Part shown: positions 15,566-24,007 of the stretch, in pieces | How the letters are laid out: every line of letters begins with the position of its first letter | How positions within the stretch are numbered: the first letter of the stretch is position 1 | DNA from: Clostridia bacterium | Lineage (GTDB): Bacteria > Bacillota > Clostridia > Oscillospirales > CAG-272 | Reading direction: 5' to 3' | DNA: 64,000 nucleotides | NCBI GenBank assembly: GCA_017462035.1 | Contig: JAFTRY010000034.1 | Location: 1 to 64,000 of the forward strand | The notes under the pieces: generated by a model | Database searches by the model: none | Seen by the model: the letters and a program-made list of their open reading frames with translations, nothing else | What the model was told of the DNA's origin: nothing | Translations under genes and position numbers: made by a program

Positions 15566-16343
15566 GTTGGTCTTCCTTTTTCTTGTACTGTATCCACTCC
15601 ACGGTGGAGAGTTTGGCGCGCTCGGTCATCGCGTTGTGAATTCGGTTGCGCAGGTCCTCTCTCTGGGCGCGAGTGGGAAGGGAGGGATCGGGATAAAAGG
15701 GTCCGTCCACATAGGTTACCAGCTTTGGTTTTTTAGAGTGCTTTCTCTTTTGATAGGTATTGGTTATGCAAAAGGAGGGAACTCCATATTTTACGGGATA
15801 GGTAAAGGATGTGGAGGGGAAGGGGCGGATCTTGGTATAGAAGGGCCAGATGTGGGCTTCGGGATAGATCATGACGGCTTTTTTCTGGGCGATCCTCGTT
15901 TCGATTGCCTCAAGAAAGTTTTTGTAGGCTGTCCTGTCATCGGGTAAGGGAAGCGCTCCCAGCGAAGGCGTGATTCGACCTAAAATCGGCATGGAAACAT
16001 TGTTCGGATGAACGATCACATAGGTTTCTGTCGGAAGGCTTACCAGGGTAGGAATCAGGGCATCGGCAATGTCCTGAGTATGATTTCCGTACAAAAAATA
16101 TCCGGTGTCCCGAAAGGGCTCCAGCAGTTCTCGATTGACCATCTTGTGTTCAAACACAGTTTTCGTATATAGCCGCGCCAGCGGAACCGCCACTATACGG
16201 TACCAAAAAAAATGGGTAAAGGATTTCCAGCGTGAGGAGTGGAGATATACGTAGTTACCGTCAATGATCCGCGGGGTGATTTGAGCACGGGAAAATTCGT
16301 CGGTCAGTTCATTTTCGTAATAAATAACGGTTCTCTTATCCAT
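15558..16343 (-). CDS. PlsC-like acyltransferase
   Basis: A 261-residue protein of the 1-acylglycerol-3-phosphate acyltransferase type. It has the NH block at Asn87-His88 (YGNHTQDIADAL) and a YPEAHIWPF block similar to the acceptor-binding motif. The canonical H-x4-D is not exact: Asp falls at 91 and 94, not 93. The second acyltransferase in this operon (fused, 12960-14732) has the canonical spacing. It is the first gene of the three-gene minus-strand operon, with AAGGG 7 nt before the ATG and a strong promoter. It may acylate a lipid or a glycan; the spacing change leaves activity open. Confidence 0.75.
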   Translation of the reverse strand: MDKRTVIYYENELTDEFSRAQITPRIIDGNYVYLHSSRWKSFTHFFWYRIVAVPLARLYTKTVFEHKMVNRELLEPFRDTGYFLYGNHTQDIADALIPTLVSLPTETYVIVHPNNVSMPILGRITPSLGALPLPDDRTAYKNFLEAIETRIAQKKAVMIYPEAHIWPFYTKIRPFPSTSFTYPVKYGVPSFCITNTYQKRKHSKKPKLVTYVDGPFYPDPSLPTRAQREDLRNRIHNAMTERAKLSTVEWIQYKKKEDQHG

Positions 16344-16411
16344 ATATTGTCCCTTATTTCTAAAACGGAATTTCGTTGTATTTAAAACTCAAAAATGTAG
16401 TTATCAAAACT

Positions 16412-16440
16412 ATATTATCACAAATTTGTTGATTTGTCAA
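16412..16440 (-). promoter_or_regulatory. Promoter of the GT8/acyltransferase operon
   Basis: On the minus strand a perfect TTGACA (16440-16435) and TAATAT (16417-16412) are 17 bp apart, leaving a leader of about 65 nt. Confidence 0.82.
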
Positions 16441-16554
16441 TAGGATATGGAAAAAAGCTGAGGAGAATGAGGGAAAGGGGTAATTTCTTGGGTGGAAGTT
16501 TTTTTCATATTTGGGAATACCGAACCATTCCGTCTTATGGGAAGTTTGGCGAAA

Positions 16555-16592
16555 AAAGACCCGAAGATCATTTGCGGATCTTCGGATGTTTT
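16555..16592 (-). terminator. Terminator of the NUDIX-to-AEC operon
   Basis: A 9-bp stem (16561-16569 with 16577-16585) is followed on the minus strand by a TCTTTTTT run just after the AEC transporter stop. It also has a T run on the plus strand. Confidence 0.75.
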
Positions 16593-16618
16593 TTTCAGTA
16601 TAGATCGTTGTTTCCCGT

Positions 16619-17602
16619 TTACCATTCGATCATGCGTTGCGCCACCCAAATGACGCAGGGCATAGTGAAGATGGAAAAGAGAGAGGTGGTTCCGACTACC
16701 TGTGCCGAATATCCGGGGGAGATGTCGTATAGTTCGGTAAGCATGGTGACGGTGGTGGCAGAAGGCATGGCGGCAACTATGGCGGCAAAGCGGATCCACT
16801 CAGCACTAAAGCCAAGCAGACGCATAAAAAGACAGACCAGAAGAGGAAGGACAACGAGCTTGATGACGCAATGATAATAGACCTTGCCCGAGCCCAGGAT
16901 CTGTCTGGCACTGCGGCTTGCCAACAGAGCACCGATAATCAGCATAGAAATAGGGGTGCAGAGAGAAGCGATATAGGACAGGCAGGAAAGAACGGGGGGA
17001 GCAACCACCCAAAGCACCTTCATTCCCTCGACAGGCAGGATCTGGGGAAGCAGTCCTTTCAGCAGATAAATCGTGATGCCAATGGCACTGGGAACGGTTC
17101 CGTAGTTTAAAAGGATCTTTTTTGGAGTGAGCTTGATGTCAGGGCGTTTTCTTGCGAGAATGGCAATCCCCCAGGTCCAAAGGACCAGATTGAAGCTGAC
17201 CACAAAGAAGGCACCCATAAATACACCCCGGTCACCCAAGGTCGATTCCAGAATGGGAAAGCCGATAAAGCCCACGTTCCCGAAAATAGCGGCGAACTCG
17301 GAAATCTTCCTTTCGTCTACGTTACGAAATCGGAAAAAAGAAAGATAGGAAACGGCGGCAAGGAGCAGATGGAGCACAATGCCGAAAGCGAGGGTCTTAA
17401 AGCCGGTTCCGAGATCCTTTGCGGAGTATTCCATTTTTACCAGAGAATAAATGATCAGAGCGGGTTGACCGATGGTAATAATCAGACGGGAAAGATTCTT
17501 GGAGGCAGTGCTGCTTACAATTCCCAGCTTGCCAGCCACATATCCGACAATGAGCATGAAAAACAGGGTGGCAATGGTGTTGAGAAGAGCGGTAAAGTTC
17601 AT
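16619..17602 (-). CDS. AEC family transporter (auxin efflux carrier-like)
   Basis: A 327-residue membrane protein with about ten hydrophobic segments in two halves. The conserved GNVGFIGFPI block of the AEC family follows the third or fourth helix. Bacterial AEC proteins carry small organic acids such as malate; the substrate here is unknown. The ATG overlaps the stop of the uracil-DNA glycosylase gene (ATGA). It is the last gene of a four-gene minus-strand operon, a context that says little about its role. Confidence 0.88.
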   Translation of the reverse strand: MNFTALLNTIATLFFMLIVGYVAGKLGIVSSTASKNLSRLIITIGQPALIIYSLVKMEYSAKDLGTGFKTLAFGIVLHLLLAAVSYLSFFRFRNVDERKISEFAAIFGNVGFIGFPILESTLGDRGVFMGAFFVVSFNLVLWTWGIAILARKRPDIKLTPKKILLNYGTVPSAIGITIYLLKGLLPQILPVEGMKVLWVVAPPVLSCLSYIASLCTPISMLIIGALLASRSARQILGSGKVYYHCVIKLVVLPLLVCLFMRLLGFSAEWIRFAAIVAAMPSATTVTMLTELYDISPGYSAQVVGTTSLFSIFTMPCVIWVAQRMIEW

Positions 17603-18168
17603 AGGGTTTCCTCCCGCTTGATAGCATCCAGCCGGGCTTTGATCTCCTTCATGTCAATGAGCATTTCCTCTTTTTTACGGGGATCACGAAGCAAAAGGGC
17701 GGGATGGTATACGGCGGTCATGAGGAATCCCCCGCGTTCCACCCACTGACCATGCTCCTTAGTGATCTTGTAGTCGGGTCGAATGAGCCGCATGGCGGAG
17801 ATCCTGCCCAGACAAACGATGATCTTTGGCTGGATCAGACGTACCTGACGGCGCAGAAATTCGATGCAGGCATCTTCCTCCGCGGGTAAGGGATCCCTGT
17901 TTTTGGGCGGACGGCATTTGAGAATGTTGGCAATGTATACGCTTTCTCGGGGAATATCTACGGCGTAGAGATACTTGTCCAGAAGCTGTCCTGCTCGTCC
18001 CACGAAGGGAATGCCGGAAAGATCCTCCTGCTCCCCGGGGGCTTCTCCTACGAACAGTAGGTCAGCTTGTGGATTGCCCGTTCCGAATACGCAATTGGTA
18101 CGTGTCTTATGTAACTCACAAGCAGTGCAGACTTTGCACTCTTCAAATAATTGATTCCAGGCGTCCAT
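17599..18168 (-). CDS. Type 4-like uracil-DNA glycosylase (Fe-S)
   Basis: A 189-residue DNA repair enzyme that removes uracil from DNA. Four cysteines at 14, 17, 85 and 101 fit the 4Fe-4S cluster of family 4 glycosylases. Motif A is GEAPGEQED (41-49) and motif B is [10 protein letters not shown] near the end. The ATG at 18168 was chosen over an upstream start because AAAGGA lies 8 nt before it. It is coupled to the AEC transporter gene and lies 19 bp after the DUF1015 gene. Confidence 0.92.
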   Translation of the reverse strand: MDAWNQLFEECKVCTACELHKTRTNCVFGTGNPQADLLFVGEAPGEQEDLSGIPFVGRAGQLLDKYLYAVDIPRESVYIANILKCRPPKNRDPLPAEEDACIEFLRRQVRLIQPKIIVCLGRISAMRLIRPDYKITKEHGQWVERGGFLMTAVYHPALLLRDPRKKEEMLIDMKEIKARLDAIKREETL

Positions 18169-18187
18169 GAATATCGTCCTTTCTTGA

Positions 18188-19450
18188 TTATTCGGCAATG
18201 GCGCGGCATTCCATGTAGTACCGTTTGTCCTCCGCATGACCCATAGAAAAGGTTTTTCTGGGTAGAGCACCGTCAAAAATCACGGTACGGAACAGCTCGT
18301 TTTTAGCCATTCCCGAGAAAAGGAAGCCAATGCTGTTTTCTTTTTGGGTCAAAGCCTTGACCGATTCCTCGCCGTGAATATAATCCACCTCAGCATCGGG
18401 ATGGCTTGCCAGATAATCGTCAATAAAATCTTGCAGCGTTCCTACCGTCAGCTGGCGGACAGGAGTTTCCGCGCGCAGAGCTCCCGTCTGTGAGGTGTGG
18501 CGGTAAAAAATCTCTTGAGGGGCGGCGTTGCCGTTCAAGCGTTGCAGATAGCTTTTCAGGCAGGTAACCACGTCTTTCGGGTTCACGCCAAACATAACTC
18601 GGTAGATGGGTTCGAATTTCAGAGCGGGATCGTGAATGTTTACGACCTCGGCAAGGGCAAAGCGGGCGGGATGAGAAGAAGCTTTTTCGGGTCCCAAACG
18701 CTCCTTGATCTCCTCATACACCGCCTTTGCCGACGCGAGCGAGTGGTTTCCGTCCCCCACGGCGAAGAGGAGAGGCGGAAGGTCGGCATTACCGTAACGC
18801 GCCTCCATTTGGGCAGGCGCGATCAACTCGGAGAGGGCTTGCGATACCCGTTTCTGCTCATCGTGCGTAAGGAAGGTACCCTTTAGGTGGCCGCCCTTCA
18901 GCATCAGCTCCGTATCGTATGCTACCCGTCCCTGCGTATGTCCCAGCAGGGGCTCGATCACGGTTTTTTGGGGATCGTCTATAAGAAGCATGATATGAGG
19001 AAGCTCTATGGTAGCACCGCGTCGGATCGCCACGCGGGGCGGAATTCGTTCTATCACGGTTGCCTCGGTGGCGCGGATCAGAGAAGAGGCTCCCTTGCGA
19101 TAATCATACGCCTCCAAATCCACGGCAAGAAGGATGCCTCGGCGGACGGAGCCGTCAGATTGGATCCGCTCAATCAGGATCATAGCGTCCTTGTGAGGAA
19201 CCAAAATTTCCTTTGTGTATTGCTTCATTGTTTTGTTGATGGCGGGGATTCGGGACTTCGCTTCCGATAAATAGACCTCGGGCAGGATCATGCGCAGGGT
19301 TGAGGGGGCATCGGAAACATAGTGCTCTGCCGCTTCCCAATATTCGGGCTCGCTGGTAAACTGATCACAGGCTACCACTGCCCAACGGTCGGGGGAAACG
19401 GATTTAAAATCGGGCAGAAGAATTTCTGCGGGGGTATAGCAGGGTTTCAT
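18188..19450 (-). CDS. DUF1015 family protein
   Basis: A 420-residue protein of the DUF1015 family, recognised by the N-terminal FKSVSPDRWAVVACDQFTSEP and the central VGDGNHSLASAKAVYEE segment. No transmembrane segment is seen, so it should be cytoplasmic. The family has no settled function. The ATG at 19450 follows AAAGGA by 7-8 nt and was preferred over an upstream in-frame start that has no ribosome binding site. It lies between the NUDIX hydrolase and the uracil-DNA glycosylase in one operon. Confidence 0.87.
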   Translation of the reverse strand: MKPCYTPAEILLPDFKSVSPDRWAVVACDQFTSEPEYWEAAEHYVSDAPSTLRMILPEVYLSEAKSRIPAINKTMKQYTKEILVPHKDAMILIERIQSDGSVRRGILLAVDLEAYDYRKGASSLIRATEATVIERIPPRVAIRRGATIELPHIMLLIDDPQKTVIEPLLGHTQGRVAYDTELMLKGGHLKGTFLTHDEQKRVSQALSELIAPAQMEARYGNADLPPLLFAVGDGNHSLASAKAVYEEIKERLGPEKASSHPARFALAEVVNIHDPALKFEPIYRVMFGVNPKDVVTCLKSYLQRLNGNAAPQEIFYRHTSQTGALRAETPVRQLTVGTLQDFIDDYLASHPDAEVDYIHGEESVKALTQKENSIGFLFSGMAKNELFRTVIFDGALPRKTFSMGHAEDKRYYMECRAIAE

Positions 19451-19491
19451 ATTGTATTCCTTTCTGAAGGGGTAGGAGATCACGCTTGCTT

Positions 19492-20064
19492 TTATGAGCG
19501 GGAATCCAAAATGCGTGCGGCGCGGAGAACGGCGGCTTGTGTCTTTCCGTCGGGAATTTTACCCTCCATGATCAGCTCCACCAGATCGTCTAAGGGAATG
19601 CGAAGGATCTCCAAAAACTCATCTTCGTCCGGATCTGTGTCTCCAAAAGTCAGATCCTCCGCCAAATACATGTGGATTCGTTCGCTTAGGAGAGCGGGGG
19701 AACCCAGATAGAGTCCCAGATAGGTCAGCTTCCCGCAAAGAGCTCCCGTTTCTTCTCTCAGTTCGCGGAGCGCCGCGGATGTGGGATCTTCGTCGGGGGT
19801 GTCAAGCTTCCCGGCAGGAATCTCCAGCATCACCTGTTCCACGGCGTAGCGGTACTGGCGGACACAGATGACTTCCCGCTCTGCCGTTACGGGGATCACG
19901 CATACAGCGCCATTGTGTCGGATATATTCGCGAATGGAAGGTCTTCCATCGGGGAGGCTGATCTTGTCCCGATAGACATGGAGAACGGTTCCGTCAAAAA
20001 TCAGTTCGGATTCCTCCTGTGTCTCACGGAAATGAGACAGGGGAAGTGAGGGAATCTGCTTCAT
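19492..20064 (-). CDS. NUDIX hydrolase, ADP-ribose pyrophosphatase type
   Basis: A 190-residue NUDIX protein. The box is AGKLDTPDEDPTSAALRELREETG; the catalytic RELREETG core is intact, and there is one extra residue before the first Glu, as in some ADP-ribose pyrophosphatases. EIPAGKL and the preceding VRQYRYAVEQ match the NudF/YqkG subgroup that hydrolyses ADP-ribose. GGGAGGA precedes the ATG. It is the first gene of the four-gene minus-strand operon. Confidence 0.9.
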   Translation of the reverse strand: MKQIPSLPLSHFRETQEESELIFDGTVLHVYRDKISLPDGRPSIREYIRHNGAVCVIPVTAEREVICVRQYRYAVEQVMLEIPAGKLDTPDEDPTSAALRELREETGALCGKLTYLGLYLGSPALLSERIHMYLAEDLTFGDTDPDEDEFLEILRIPLDDLVELIMEGKIPDGKTQAAVLRAARILDSRS

Positions 20065-20099
20065 AAAATGTTCCTCCCGGATGATATTACTAATTGTTT

Positions 20100-20128
20100 A
20101 TTATACATCATATTCGAGAGAAAATCAA
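20100..20128 (-). promoter_or_regulatory. Promoter of the NUDIX-DUF1015-UDG-AEC operon
   Basis: On the minus strand TTGATT (20128-20123) and TATAAT (20105-20100) are 17 bp apart. It lies back to back with the rnhA promoter. Confidence 0.8.
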
Positions 20129-20147
20129 GAGATTCCCCAAATTTCAC

Positions 20148-20176
20148 TTGATTTCGCAAAAAGAATATGGTACAAT
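20148..20176 (+). promoter_or_regulatory. Promoter of rnhA
   Basis: TTGATT (20148-20153) and TACAAT (20171-20176) are 17 bp apart, 46 bp before the rnhA ATG. Confidence 0.75.
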
Positions 20177-20222
20177 AACAGCAAGGAAAAATCAGCCAAG
20201 CGAGAAGCGGGGAGAATGAGAG

Positions 20223-20663
20223 ATGAAGCATGTGGATATTTATACCGATGGTGCCTGCCGAGGAAATCCCGGTCCGGGAGGATGGGGTGCGATCCTGGTG
20301 TACGGAACGAGGGAAAAGGAATTGTCGGGCGGCGAGGCGCTGACCACCAACAACCGAATGGAGCTGATGGCGGCGATCGTTGCCATGGAGGCACTGCGAG
20401 AGCCCTGCGATATTACTCTGACCTCGGATTCTAAGTACTTGACCGATGCCGTCAACAAGGGCTGGCTTACCTCATGGAAACAACGCGGTTGGATCAAAGC
20501 GGACAAGAAGCCGGTACTGAACGTGGAGCTTTGGGAGCGAATCGATTCTCTTCTTTCCTATCATAAGGTTTGTTTCGTTTGGGTTCACGGTCACCAAGGA
20601 CATGAATACAATGAGCGATGTGATCGCCTTGCCACCGCTTTTGCGGATCGTTTTCGGGTATAA
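20223..20663 (+). CDS. rnhA: Ribonuclease HI
   Basis: A 146-residue RNase HI that degrades RNA in RNA-DNA hybrids. The four catalytic acids are Asp9 ([14 protein letters not shown]), Glu47 (NNRMEL), Asp69 (TSDSKY) and Asp134 (ERCDRLA). The [12 protein letters not shown] segment supplies the catalytic histidine region. GGGGAG precedes the ATG. It is monocistronic and divergent from the NUDIX operon. Confidence 0.96.
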   Translation: MKHVDIYTDGACRGNPGPGGWGAILVYGTREKELSGGEALTTNNRMELMAAIVAMEALREPCDITLTSDSKYLTDAVNKGWLTSWKQRGWIKADKKPVLNVELWERIDSLLSYHKVCFVWVHGHQGHEYNERCDRLATAFADRFRV

Positions 20664-20978
20664 GAAAATGCCTATTGGTGTATTTCTTGATTCGTTTGTT
20701 GAATGAGAGCATCGGACGGGTCGATTGTTTTATCTTTTTTGTCGTTTTTTCCGAAAAGCCCTTGACAAAATCACTTTAGCGTGATAAAATCCTTTTAGGA
20801 TCAACAAAAGCTACAACGGAACATGAGCCGAATTTTTTCGCTTCGCGGAGAAGTGCCGTGTGGCGTTGGAGGCGGTAGCGGCACCGTCATGGGGGTCGTT
20901 ACCCTATTCGTATTGTATCATATGGATCCATCCATTGATAATATAACTCTCTCAAAAACGTGTAAGGAGAACAATATC
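20664..20978. other. Intergenic region and leader of the ABC importer operon
   Basis: This 315-bp gap has a promoter at 20762-20790 and a leader of about 180 nt. The leader contains a possible stem GTGCCG (20853-20858) with CGGCAC (20879-20884). I do not recognise a known riboswitch or T-box, and no clear terminator follows rnhA. Confidence 0.5.
20762..20790 (+). promoter_or_regulatory. Promoter of the TrpXYZ-like ABC operon
   Basis: TTGACA (20762-20767) and TAAAAT (20785-20790) are separated by 17 bp. Confidence 0.75.
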
Positions 20979-21950
20979 ATGAAAAAGATTTTAGCTTTGA
21001 CCTTGGCAGTGCTCTTGCTTTGTACACCCCTCCTCGTATCTTGCCAGAAGGGCGCGAAATATACTGTAGGTATCTGCCAGCTTGTTCAGCATCCTGCGCT
21101 GGATTCTGCGACAAAGGGCTTCAAGGACGCTCTTACCGCCATCCTCGGCGATGACGTTACCTTCGATGAGCAGAACGCAGCAAACTCCGTTGATACCTGC
21201 TCGACCATCGTAAGTACCTTCGTAACCAAGAAGGTTGACCTCATTATGGCAAACGCTACCCCCGCTCTTCAAGCAGCTCAGAACGCGACCACAGAGATTC
21301 CGATCTTGGGAACGTCTATTACGGAATACGGTGTGGCACTTGGCATCGAAAACTTCAGCGGAACCGTTGGAACAAACATTTCGGGAACATCCGACCTCGC
21401 TCCTCTGGATCAGCAGGCGCAGATGCTGATCGACCTTGTTCCTTCCGCAAAGACCGTCGGTCTGCTCTACTGTGCTTCCGAGCCTAACTCCGCATATCAG
21501 GTAAAGAAGGTTTCTGAGTATCTCACTTCTAAGAATATTACCTGCAAGGATTACAAATTTACCGATTCAAACGATGTTCAGCTCGTTGCTCAAAGAGCAT
21601 CCTCGGAGTGTGACGCTATATATGCTCCTACCGACAATACCGTTGCTTCTTGCGCAGAATCCATCTGGGGTGCTGTATCCGAGAAAAAGACTCCCATTAT
21701 TGCGGGAGAGAGCGGAATCTGCTCCGGTTGCGGAATCGCGACGCTCTCCATCGATTACTATGATCTTGGCTACAAGACGGGTGAGATGGCGGCAAAGATA
21801 CTCAAGGGTGAGTCTAAGGTTTCTGAGATGCCTATTGAGTATACTCCCGCAGAGAAGCTGACCAAGCTTTACAACAAGGAGATCTGTGAGGCGGTTGGCA
21901 TTAATACAGCCGAGCTTGAGGCTAAAGGCTACAAGGCAATCGAAAAATAA
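20979..21950 (+). CDS. ABC transporter substrate-binding lipoprotein (TrpX-like)
   Basis: A 323-residue lipoprotein with a signal peptide and a lipobox ending at Cys22 (LLVSC). The mature part matches the ABC_sub_bind family: VGICQLVQHPALDSATKGF near the start, TSITEYGVA in the middle and ATLSIDYYDLGYKTGEMAAKIL near the end. Members of this group (TrpX) import tryptophan, tyrosine or related compounds; the exact ligand cannot be read. The ATG at 20979 follows AAGGAG, and an upstream in-frame extension lacks a ribosome binding site. The permease and ATPase follow after an attenuator-like hairpin. Confidence 0.92.
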   Translation: MKKILALTLAVLLLCTPLLVSCQKGAKYTVGICQLVQHPALDSATKGFKDALTAILGDDVTFDEQNAANSVDTCSTIVSTFVTKKVDLIMANATPALQAAQNATTEIPILGTSITEYGVALGIENFSGTVGTNISGTSDLAPLDQQAQMLIDLVPSAKTVGLLYCASEPNSAYQVKKVSEYLTSKNITCKDYKFTDSNDVQLVAQRASSECDAIYAPTDNTVASCAESIWGAVSEKKTPIIAGESGICSGCGIATLSIDYYDLGYKTGEMAAKILKGESKVSEMPIEYTPAEKLTKLYNKEICEAVGINTAELEAKGYKAIEK

Positions 21951-21963
21951 TTAGACGAAATTT

Positions 21964-22000
21964 CAAAAGGGTGTCAGCGGGTGACTCTGGCACCCTTTTG
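21964..22000 (+). promoter_or_regulatory. Attenuator-like hairpin between binding protein and permease
   Basis: A 14-bp stem with one G-U pair (21964-21977 with 21987-22000) has no long T run after it. It could slow or protect transcripts so that the binding protein is made in excess over the membrane subunits. Confidence 0.6.
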
Positions 22001-22039
22001 TGAATGATATTAAGTAGTTTTAGAAAGGATATCCTTTTT

Positions 22040-23014
22040 ATGTTGGGAGATTATTTTAATTCATTGCCCGCGGCGGTGGCGCAGGGTATTATGTGGGGTA
22101 TTATGGCGATAGGTGTTTACATCACCTATAAAATACTGGATATTGCCGATCTTACCGTTGACGGATCTATTTGTACCGGCGGTGCCGTTTGTGCTGTGTT
22201 GATTACAAACGGACAGCCTATGTGGCTTGCTCTCGTTGCGGCTACCGTTGCGGGAATGCTTGCCGGTTTACTTACAGGTGTTTTTCACACCTTTATGGGA
22301 ATTCCCGCCATTTTGTCGGGTATCCTCACGCAACTGATCCTTTGGTCAGTTAATTTGAAGATCATGGGGGGCGCTAACCTGTCGGTTCCCGCCGCGAGAT
22401 ATAATCTTCTGATCGCGAGATTGGATCTGAACCGCTCGATTATCATACTCGAAATTTTTGCCTTGGTGTTGATCGCGGTGCTTTATTGGTTTTTTGGAAC
22501 AGAGTTCGGCGCGTCTATCCGAGCTACAGGCGCAAACCTCAATATGAGCAGTGCGCAAGGTATCAACACCAGCCTTACAAAGATCATCGGACTGGTTCTT
22601 TCCAACGGGATCGTAGCCCTTTCGGGTGCTCTGGTTTGCCAGTATAACGGAAGCGCGACCATTACCATGGGACAGGGTGCCATCGTTACGGGGCTTGCCG
22701 CGGTCATCATCGGAGAAGCACTGTTCGGCTGGCTTTGCAGAAATAATTTTGCCCTAAAGCTGATTGTTGTTGTAATCGGCGGTATCATTTACTGGGTCGT
22801 TTACAATACCGTCATCTTTATGGGCTTAGATTCCAATCTGTTGAGAATGACCGCCGCTCTTCTGATCGCCGTGTTCCTTGCTGCTCCTCACTTGAAAAAC
22901 AAGTACTTTTCAAATGCGGCTATTGCCGAGAAGAAAGCTCTGAAGGAACAGCAAAAGGCAGCGAAAAAGGAAAGCAAAAAGGCTGGAAAAAACAGTGGCA
23001 AGGAGGTGGCGTGA
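22040..23014 (+). CDS. ABC transporter permease (TrpY-like)
   Basis: A 324-residue permease of the BPD_transp_2 type with eight or more hydrophobic segments (MWGIMAIGVYITYKILDIADLTVDGS opens the family-typical N-terminus). The C-terminal tail is a Lys/Ala-rich cytoplasmic stretch of about 30 residues. The ATG at 22040 was chosen because AAAGGA (22024-22029) precedes it; the earlier ATG at 22004 has none. The ribosome binding site lies inside a perfect 14-bp palindrome. The gene ends 1 nt before the ATPase gene. Confidence 0.9.
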   Translation: MLGDYFNSLPAAVAQGIMWGIMAIGVYITYKILDIADLTVDGSICTGGAVCAVLITNGQPMWLALVAATVAGMLAGLLTGVFHTFMGIPAILSGILTQLILWSVNLKIMGGANLSVPAARYNLLIARLDLNRSIIILEIFALVLIAVLYWFFGTEFGASIRATGANLNMSSAQGINTSLTKIIGLVLSNGIVALSGALVCQYNGSATITMGQGAIVTGLAAVIIGEALFGWLCRNNFALKLIVVVIGGIIYWVVYNTVIFMGLDSNLLRMTAALLIAVFLAAPHLKNKYFSNAAIAEKKALKEQQKAAKKESKKAGKNSGKEVA

Positions 23015-23015
23015 A

Positions 23016-23810
23016 ATGCTGGAGCTGATCGATGTAAAAAAGACCTTCAATCCGGGTACGATCAATGCGAAAAAAGCCCTTCAGGGCGTAAACCTTCACC
23101 TGAATCCGGGGGACTTCGTGACGATCATCGGAGGAAACGGGGCAGGAAAATCCACGGTTATGAACGCCATTGCAGGTGTTTGGCCTATTGATAGCGGAAT
23201 CATCAGGATTGACGGAAAAGAGGTTATGTCCCTCCCCGAATATAAAAGAGCAAAATACTTGGGACGGGTTTTTCAAGACCCCATGATGGGAACCGCGGCT
23301 ACGATGGAGATCCAGGAGAATCTCGCTATTGCAGCAAGACGCGGTAAGCACCGTACTTTGAGATGGGGTATTTCCTCGGCGGAAAAGAAGAAATTCCGTG
23401 AGCAGCTCGCGATCCTGAACCTCGGTCTTGAGGACAGACTCACTGCCAAGGTGGGACTTCTCTCGGGAGGTCAGCGTCAGGCTCTCACTTTGCTCATGGC
23501 GACGCTGAATGAACCGAAGCTTTTGCTTCTTGATGAGCATACCGCCGCCCTCGATCCCAAAACGGCAAAAAAGGTCCTTGAGCTTACTGACAGCATTATT
23601 CAGGAAAAGAAGCTGACCGCTATGATGGTCACGCACAATATGAAGGATGCCATTGCCCATGGCAACAGACTGATCATGATGCATGAGGGAAAGATTATTT
23701 TTGACGTTTCAGGAGAGGAAAAGAAAGCCCTTACCGTTGAGGCACTTCTGGCGAAATTCTCTCAATCCAGCGGTCAGGAATTCGCAAGTGACCGCGCCCT
23801 GCTTTCTTGA
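23016..23810 (+). CDS. ABC transporter ATP-binding protein (TrpZ-like)
   Basis: A 264-residue ATPase that powers the importer above. Walker A is GGNGAGKST, the signature is LLSGGQRQAL, Walker B is LLLLDEHTAAL, and the H-loop is VTHNM. DEHTAALDP, with His after the catalytic Glu, is typical of this subfamily. GGAGG precedes the ATG, which starts 1 nt after the permease stop codon. A bidirectional terminator ends the operon. Confidence 0.93.
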   Translation: MLELIDVKKTFNPGTINAKKALQGVNLHLNPGDFVTIIGGNGAGKSTVMNAIAGVWPIDSGIIRIDGKEVMSLPEYKRAKYLGRVFQDPMMGTAATMEIQENLAIAARRGKHRTLRWGISSAEKKKFREQLAILNLGLEDRLTAKVGLLSGGQRQALTLLMATLNEPKLLLLDEHTAALDPKTAKKVLELTDSIIQEKKLTAMMVTHNMKDAIAHGNRLIMMHEGKIIFDVSGEEKKALTVEALLAKFSQSSGQEFASDRALLS

Positions 23811-23872
23811 TCAACGTGTGAACACACGCGAAGAAAAAAGCGGATATCCTTATTGTGAAAAATGAGACATAA

Positions 23873-23910
23873 AAAATACCGTAGACTTTTTTGAGCCTAC
23901 GGTATTTTTG
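23873..23910. terminator. Bidirectional terminator
   Basis: Arms around TACCGTAG and CTACGGTA with A and T runs on the two sides lie between the ABC operon and the convergent kinase gene. Confidence 0.85.
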
Positions 23911-24007
23911 CGCGAACGGACTGATATTTTCATGGCAGTAAAACAGATTGCCTCTTTCGCGGAAGACTAAAATCGGTTTGACGCAGTGCGCGTTCCATGG
24001 AAGAGCC

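Noticed and set aside
16434..16874. A plus-strand gene opposite the AEC transporter
   Set aside because: It is mostly antisense to a clear membrane protein gene, crosses a terminator and has no protein-like composition.
20791..20978. A T-box leader for the ABC operon
   Set aside because: The closest segment (AGGCGGTAGCGGCACCG) does not match the conserved T-box sequence and no specifier arrangement is visible.
20823..20978. An N-terminal extension of the binding lipoprotein gene
   Set aside because: The in-frame extension has no ribosome binding site and would bury the signal peptide; AAGGAG supports the ATG at 20979.
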